Shown here piece after piece: positions 15,211 to 18,406 of a stretch of 18,406 bases of DNA. The translations under genes were made by a program, and so were the position numbers. This DNA comes from Caldifarciminota bacterium. GTDB lineage: Bacteria > Hydrothermota > Hydrothermia > UBA1063 > CAJXJZ01. The stretch lies in the NCBI GenBank assembly GCA_027033555.1, contig JALVLE010000004.1:1-18406 (forward strand), in the 5' to 3' direction. Each line of letters begins with the position of its first letter. Positions within the stretch are counted from its first letter, which is position 1. The notes below the pieces were generated by a model. The model saw only the letters and a program-made list of their open reading frames with translations. It was not told where the DNA came from and made no database searches.

Positions 15211-15240
15211 ATTATAATGCACTATATGCGATACGGTCAA
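15211..15240 (-). promoter_or_regulatory. Promoter of the vWA-FHA-PP2C-kinase cassette
   Basis: On the minus strand, TTGACC (15240-15235), 18 bases, perfect TATAAT (15216-15211). The vWA ATG begins at 15201, so the expected transcript start (about 15204) leaves only a few leader bases. It lies between the GAF gene's stop and the vWA start, and no terminator precedes it, so read-through from upstream genes is also possible. Confidence 0.7.
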
Positions 15241-15251
15241 TAATTAGAAAG

Positions 15252-16262
15252 CTATTCTATATCAGAGTAGCTTACTATTTTGTTCTTGCCTCGGTTCTTT
15301 GCCTCAAAAAGAGCCTCTTCCACGTGATTCATAAGATCATTATAACTCATACCTTCCAGAAGTTCTGCGACTCCAATATTTAGCGCCAGTGTAATATTTT
15401 TACCTTCAACTTTAAGCGGCCAGTCACTTATATACTCTATAATTTCCTCAGCTTTTTTAAAGGCACCCTTCTCATTTTCGCCCATGAGCACTACCATAAA
15501 CTCGTCTGCAGTGTATCTTGCTGGTATGTGCACAGGTTCAAGACGCTCAAGTAAAAGTTCTCCAAACCTTCTCAGCAAAGCATCCCCAAACTCAAAACCA
15601 TATTTTTTATTTATCTTTTTCATGCCATTTATGTCAATAAGCAAGACGGAAACACTATTTTCTTTCCGCCCACGCATGCTTTCCCTCTCCAGGATGGAAC
15701 GGACATAAAAATAATTGTACAATCCGGTTACAATGTCTTTTATCTGTCGCTTTCTGAGTTCTTCAAATAACTCATTGTTATACAACGCAAGGGCAGCATA
15801 TTCTGCAAAAATTTTTAATATTTCCACATCCTCTTCAGAAAAGCTTCTTGGCTGTCTGGAATACACATAGAGCACGCCCTTAACCTTATCGTTGTGAATA
15901 ATTGGAACACCAATAAAAGAACGAATCTTACCCATTTCCAGGAAGGGATGGTGCCCAAAAGGACTTTCATCTGTATTTTCAACTATAAGGGGCTTTCTGG
16001 TGTTAACTATTGTGTAAGACGCTCCTCTTTTTCTTACGAACTTGTGAATATCAAATCTGTGATTGGCATCTGAAGACACGCCTTTGACCCACATTTCCTT
16101 TTCTGGATCGTATAATATAATACTTGAGTAACTCTCATTAAAAAGCTCATCAGCCTTGGTAACAATAAGATCCAGCAGACTATCCAGGGGTTTTAAAGCA
16201 TTAATTTCCCTGCCAACTTCAAGTAAAGCACGCAGGGAACCAAGGAGCCTGCTCTCTTCCAT
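15252..16262 (-). CDS. GAF sensor protein with degenerate GGDEF domain (TADEF)
   Basis: Cytoplasmic signalling protein of 336 residues. The N-terminal half (about 20-165) is a GAF domain: SYSSIILYD, RKPLIVENT and RSFIGVPIIHNDKVKGVLYVYS. A short linker leads to a GGDEF-type domain (about 172-332) with DIVTGLYNYFY, LLIDINGMKKINKKYGFEFGD and NIGVAELLEG. The signature itself is TADEF at 251-255 instead of GGDEF, and no RxxD inhibitory site precedes it, so diguanylate cyclase activity is doubtful. It may bind GTP or act as a partner module. The ATG is 1 base after the serA stop, so it shares that operon. Whether it controls the phosphorylation cassette downstream is a guess from position. Confidence 0.88.
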   Translation of the reverse strand: MEESRLLGSLRALLEVGREINALKPLDSLLDLIVTKADELFNESYSSIILYDPEKEMWVKGVSSDANHRFDIHKFVRKRGASYTIVNTRKPLIVENTDESPFGHHPFLEMGKIRSFIGVPIIHNDKVKGVLYVYSRQPRSFSEEDVEILKIFAEYAALALYNNELFEELRKRQIKDIVTGLYNYFYVRSILERESMRGRKENSVSVLLIDINGMKKINKKYGFEFGDALLRRFGELLLERLEPVHIPARYTADEFMVVLMGENEKGAFKKAEEIIEYISDWPLKVEGKNITLALNIGVAELLEGMSYNDLMNHVEEALFEAKNRGKNKIVSYSDIE

Positions 16263-16263
16263 T

Positions 16264-17169
16264 CTAAAGGTTCCCTTCCAGAAATGCTTTTACCTTTTTG
16301 ACTATCTCCTCCCCAATTCTTGCCTGTGCTTCGTATGTAGACGCCCCAATATGTGGCGTAAAGGTAACATTGTCTAGCTCAAAAAGAGGAGAATTCTGTG
16401 GAGGTTCATTTTCAAAAACATCCAGCCCGGCACCTCTTACCTTACCTTTCTTCAAAGCATTGTAAAGGGCATTTTCATCAATCACACCACCGCGTGAACA
16501 GTTTATAATAATCACCCCATCCTTCATTTTTTCTATGGAATCCATGTTGATCATATGTCTCGTCTGTGGAATAAGTGGAACGTGTAAAGTTATTATATCG
16601 GATCTTTGATATAGTTCCTCAAGAGAAACCTTCTCTGCAAACTCCTCGGGGAAATCAACCACATCATGACCAATCACCTTCATTCCAAGCGCCTTTGCTC
16701 TTTTCGCAACTTCTCTTCCTATGCGCCCCATTCCTATAATGCCCAGCGTTTTTCCAAAAACCTCATGTCCTTTTAACAATTTCTTTTCCCACTTTCCCTC
16801 TTTTATACCTGTTGTTCCCCTCACTATATGCCTTAAAAGAGCAAACAAATGAGCAAAAACAAGCTCAGCAACTGAAATGGAGCTTGCTTCAGGGGTATTC
16901 ACCACTTTTATCCCTTTCGCCTTCGCAGCCTCAAGATCAATGTTATCAATCCCCACCCCGCCTCTTATTATCAACTTCGCACTCTGCAGGCTATCCATCA
17001 GTTCTCCTTTCACCTTTGTGGCACTTCTCACTATTAAAATATCTGCGTCTTTAACGTATTCCTTGAGCTCTTTTTTGTCAACGGTTGAATAATCAAAAAC
17101 TTCAAGACCGAGCTCTTTCAATTTTTCTATTGCTCTTTCATCAATAGGGTCGCATATGGCAACCTTCAT
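16264..17169 (-). CDS. serA: D-3-phosphoglycerate dehydrogenase, short form (SerA)
   Basis: NAD-dependent 2-hydroxyacid dehydrogenase, 301 residues. The best fit is 3-phosphoglycerate dehydrogenase, the first step of serine synthesis. Substrate-side motifs: VRSATKV (47-53) and RGGVGIDNID (69-78). The NAD-binding loop is GMGRIG at 146-151. Catalytic residues: R226 in NCSRGGVID, E255 in ENEPP, H273 in TPHIGAST. It ends right after the nucleotide-binding lobe, so it lacks the C-terminal ACT domain that gives serine feedback in longer enzymes; this short form is known in many thermophiles and anaerobes. AAAGGAGG lies 6 bases before the ATG, which overlaps the preceding gene's stop (ATGA). A glyoxylate or hydroxypyruvate reductase cannot be fully excluded. 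Confidence 0.9.
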   Translation of the reverse strand: MKVAICDPIDERAIEKLKELGLEVFDYSTVDKKELKEYVKDADILIVRSATKVKGELMDSLQSAKLIIRGGVGIDNIDLEAAKAKGIKVVNTPEASSISVAELVFAHLFALLRHIVRGTTGIKEGKWEKKLLKGHEVFGKTLGIIGMGRIGREVAKRAKALGMKVIGHDVVDFPEEFAEKVSLEELYQRSDIITLHVPLIPQTRHMINMDSIEKMKDGVIIINCSRGGVIDENALYNALKKGKVRGAGLDVFENEPPQNSPLFELDNVTFTPHIGASTYEAQARIGEEIVKKVKAFLEGNL

Positions 17170-17513
17170 TTTATTCCTCCTTTAAAAGGCAATAAAAAGG
17201 TTCGTTGGGAACCTGACAGGGGAAAAGAATAAAATACTTCCAGCGAAATAATAAAGTCATCCTCTACTTTCTTTTCAAAATTTGCATAGAAACTAGTATA
17301 ATTAAATACTTTTCCCCTGTATCTGAAGGATGCGAGACCAAACACAATACTTTTATCTGGCGAAAGAAAAATGGGTCTTGTCAAAGATACACTGATAATA
17401 CCAGATGAAAAATATGAGAAGGAGAGGGTGGTTGTCTTGCTGGAAGGAGCTTTTGTTAGAAAACTCCCATGAACTGGATAAAAACTCAAAAATAAAGATA
17501 ACAATAATCCCAT
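17166..17513 (-). CDS. Small exported protein, unknown function
   Basis: Not a family I recognise. It encodes 115 residues beginning with a short signal-peptide-like stretch (MGLLLSLFLSFYPVHGSF), then alternating hydrophobic/polar sequence rich in Ser, Thr and aromatics, suggesting beta strands such as an envelope or outer-membrane hairpin protein. Its ATG is 9 bases after the tRNA-Ala 3' end with no Shine-Dalgarno site. Its last codons form the serA ribosome site and its TGA overlaps the serA ATG. That coupling supports it as real. It could still be a chance frame in the leader between tRNA and serA. Confidence 0.55.
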   Translation of the reverse strand: MGLLLSLFLSFYPVHGSFLTKAPSSKTTTLSFSYFSSGIISVSLTRPIFLSPDKSIVFGLASFRYRGKVFNYTSFYANFEKKVEDDFIISLEVFYSFPLSGSQRTFLLPFKGGIK

Positions 17514-17522
17514 TCTTATTTG

Positions 17523-17595
17523 TGGAGATGGGGGGACTCGAACCCCCGACCCCCGGCTTGCAAAGCCGATGCTCTCCCAGCTGAGCTACATCCCC
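17523..17595 (-). tRNA. tRNA-Ala, anticodon TGC
   Basis: A complete 73-nt cloverleaf on the minus strand. Acceptor stem GGGGATG pairs with CATCTCC and includes the G3-U70 wobble that marks alanine tRNAs; the D arm is GCTC...GAGC; the anticodon stem (TCGGC/GCCGG) carries loop TTTGCAA with anticodon TGC; the T arm is GGGGG TTCGAGT CCCCC; the discriminator base is A73. No CCA is encoded: the next bases are CAA. The -10 box ends 10 bases before G1, so the 5' leader is very short. It is followed after 9 bases by the exported-protein gene, with no terminator between, so the primary transcript probably contains tRNA plus mRNA. Confidence 0.97.
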
Positions 17596-17605
17596 AAGTA
17601 TTTTA

Positions 17606-17634
17606 ATTATAATGTCTTCAAGAAGAACTTGCAA
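17606..17634 (-). promoter_or_regulatory. tRNA-Ala operon promoter (shares its -35 with the opposite strand)
   Basis: On the minus strand, TTGCAA (17634-17629), 17 bases, perfect TATAAT (17611-17606). Transcription should begin a few bases before the tRNA 5' end. TTGCAA is its own reverse complement and is also the -35 of the plus-strand promoter. Confidence 0.75.
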
Positions 17635-17657
17635 CTACTTCCTATGAGTCTTATAAT
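17629..17657 (+). promoter_or_regulatory. Lipoprotein gene promoter (shares its -35 with the tRNA promoter)
   Basis: TTGCAA (17629-17634), 17 bases, perfect TATAAT (17652-17657). The ATG at 17665 is 7 bases beyond the -10, so the message would be leaderless. The position of this -10 also rules out the upstream in-frame ATGs at 17569 and 17644 as starts for that transcript. Confidence 0.7.
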
Positions 17658-17664
17658 AATTCAC

Positions 17665-17859
17665 ATGAGGATAGGAATCTTTCCTGTAATATTTGGCTTG
17701 CTTGTGCTTTTATTCGGGTGCAAAAAGAAAGAAAATAACATAATCCACCAAGCATACGAACAGCCCCTTAAGACCTACAAGAGGGCAAAAAGCAAAGTAA
17801 AACAAATAGAGAAGGAACATCTAAACAGGCTCAAGGCTATTGAAGATAGCTTAAAATGA
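17665..17859 (+). CDS. Small predicted lipoprotein
   Basis: A 64-residue protein of unknown function. The N-terminus is a lipoprotein signal: MRIG, a hydrophobic stretch, and lipobox LLFGC with C19 as the lipidation site, followed by KKK. The rest is a charged, probably helical or coiled-coil tail (KSKVKQIEKEHLNRLKAIEDSLK). The frame is open further upstream, to 17569, but that extension runs over the tRNA and promoter, so I start at 17665. The stop overlaps the DUF72 start in ATGA, implying co-expression. It has no Shine-Dalgarno site. Small lipoproteins of this kind are hard to assign by sequence. Confidence 0.65.
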   Translation: MRIGIFPVIFGLLVLLFGCKKKENNIIHQAYEQPLKTYKRAKSKVKQIEKEHLNRLKAIEDSLK

Positions 17860-18406
17860 AGTGCCTCGTAGGCACATCTGGCTGGAGCTATGCCTGGAAT
17901 AAGGAGCGAAACTTATCCTGGTACCTGGAAAATACACCCTTTAACACTGTAGAACTCAATGCAAGTTTTTACCGCTTTCCATTCGCCTCTTATATAAAAT
18001 CTTGGAAAAAGGCAGGAGAAAAAGGACTTAGATTTTCCATTAAGGTACATCGTCTTATAACCCATGTACATAGATTCAAAGAAGAGGCCTTTGATGTCTG
18101 GGATAAATTCAAAGCTCTATTCCTTGAAATGGACGAATTTGTTGATTTTTATTTGTTTCAGCTTCCTCCATCACTCAAACCTGACAAAAAAGAAGATATT
18201 CTTCGCTTTATAAAATACACACAGCTTAAAGAAAGATTCGCCCTTGAATTCAGGAATATTGAATGGTTCAGCGAAGATATAGAAAAGGTCTTTTATGGTA
18301 TCACACTTGTTTCGGTAAGTGCGCCTAAGCTGCCTCTTGAAATATTCAACACCTCCCAGAAGGTGTATATGCGCTTTCACGGCAAAACAGCATGGTACAA
18401 ATATAC
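17856..18406 (+). CDS. DUF72 (YecE-like) protein, C-terminus cut by window edge
   Basis: The frame is open from the ATG at 17856 to the right edge, 183 codons of a family usually near 240-280. The N-terminal sequence VGTSGWSYAWN, then NTPFNTVELNASFYRFP, FSIKVHRLITHVHRF, YLFQLPPSLKPD, FALEFRNIEWF and VYMRFHGKTAWY, is characteristic of DUF72, a TIM-barrel-like family without an established general function (family knowledge). It overlaps the lipoprotein stop by 4 bases and has no clear Shine-Dalgarno site, so it probably depends on translational coupling. No sign of damage in the visible part. Confidence 0.9.
   Translation, partial: MKCLVGTSGWSYAWNKERNLSWYLENTPFNTVELNASFYRFPFASYIKSWKKAGEKGLRFSIKVHRLITHVHRFKEEAFDVWDKFKALFLEMDEFVDFYLFQLPPSLKPDKKEDILRFIKYTQLKERFALEFRNIEWFSEDIEKVFYGITLVSVSAPKLPLEIFNTSQKVYMRFHGKTAWYKY

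Noticed and set aside
15202..15240. TTG start at 15240 for the vWA protein
   Set aside because: The TTG is the -35 box itself (TTGACC), it lacks a Shine-Dalgarno site, and the ATG at 15201 fits the promoter geometry.
17353..17634. A 93-codon minus-strand frame running through the tRNA and into the exported-protein gene
   Set aside because: It reads through the complete tRNA-Ala cloverleaf and the promoter, is in a different frame from the exported protein, and has no coding-like features.
17569..17664. Longer N-terminus for the lipoprotein (starts at 17569 or 17644)
   Set aside because: The extension covers the tRNA end and the -35/-10 boxes, and would bury the lipoprotein signal peptide away from the N-terminus.
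1..18406. Mobile elements, CRISPR arrays, phage genes or attachment sites
   Set aside because: No transposase, integrase, direct-repeat array or terminal inverted repeats were found. The tRNA-Ala gene has no visible integrase or partial tRNA copy near it, so no island insertion can be supported.

Overview
This 18.4-kb window looks like chromosomal core and signalling DNA from an anaerobic bacterium, possibly thermophilic and deep-branching. The evidence is: two complete four-subunit ferredoxin-dependent 2-oxoacid oxidoreductase operons, AT-rich intergenic DNA, bacterial -35/-10 promoters and AAGGAGG-type ribosome binding sites, a tRNA without an encoded CCA end, and a lipoprotein signal. I cannot name the phylum from sequence alone. 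I see no insertion sequence, phage gene or CRISPR array. Genes are packed tightly, often with ATGA stop/start overlaps, and no stretch over 300 bases lacks a gene.

Layout. (1) Positions 1-5115, minus strand: a POR-family operon in the order gamma, delta-like fusion, alpha, beta, then an M18 metallo-aminopeptidase whose last codons run off the left edge. (2) Positions 5116-5258: a 143-bp divergent promoter region whose two sigma70-type promoters are arranged symmetrically around a 25-bp inverted repeat. (3) Positions 5259-8260, plus strand: a second POR operon, porG-porD-porA-porB, ending at an 11-bp GC-rich hairpin. (4) Positions 8271-9801, plus strand: a FetB-type permease and a polyprenyl-phosphate mannosyltransferase-like GT2 enzyme. 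(5) Positions 9798-15201, minus strand: a four-gene Ser/Thr phosphorylation cassette, transcribed as vWA protein, zinc-ribbon FHA protein, zinc-ribbon/degenerate-kinase/PP2C phosphatase, then zinc-ribbon/kinase/WD40 protein. (6) Positions 15252-17595, minus strand: tRNA-Ala(TGC), a small exported protein, SerA and a GAF protein with a degenerate GGDEF domain, head to tail. (7) Positions 17665-18406, plus strand: a small lipoprotein and a DUF72 protein cut by the right edge.

How the parts may work together. The POR operons supply pyruvate- or other 2-oxoacid-driven ferredoxin reduction or reductive carboxylation. The first has a delta subunit replaced by a fusion to a collapsed GltD-like flavoprotein scaffold that has lost its nucleotide-binding motifs. 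The phosphorylation cassette contains a complete writer (kinase), eraser (PP2C), reader (FHA) and probable adaptor or target (vWA), with paired zinc ribbons shared by three of the four proteins. It is the best candidate here for a poorly described system.

Regulatory DNA is notable. A single palindromic -35 hexamer, TTGCAA at 17629-17634, appears to serve two divergent promoters, each with a 17-bp spacer and a perfect TATAAT. At least two, probably three, promoters place the start codon 7-9 bases after the -10 box, which implies leaderless mRNAs at some operon heads while operon-internal genes use Shine-Dalgarno sites.
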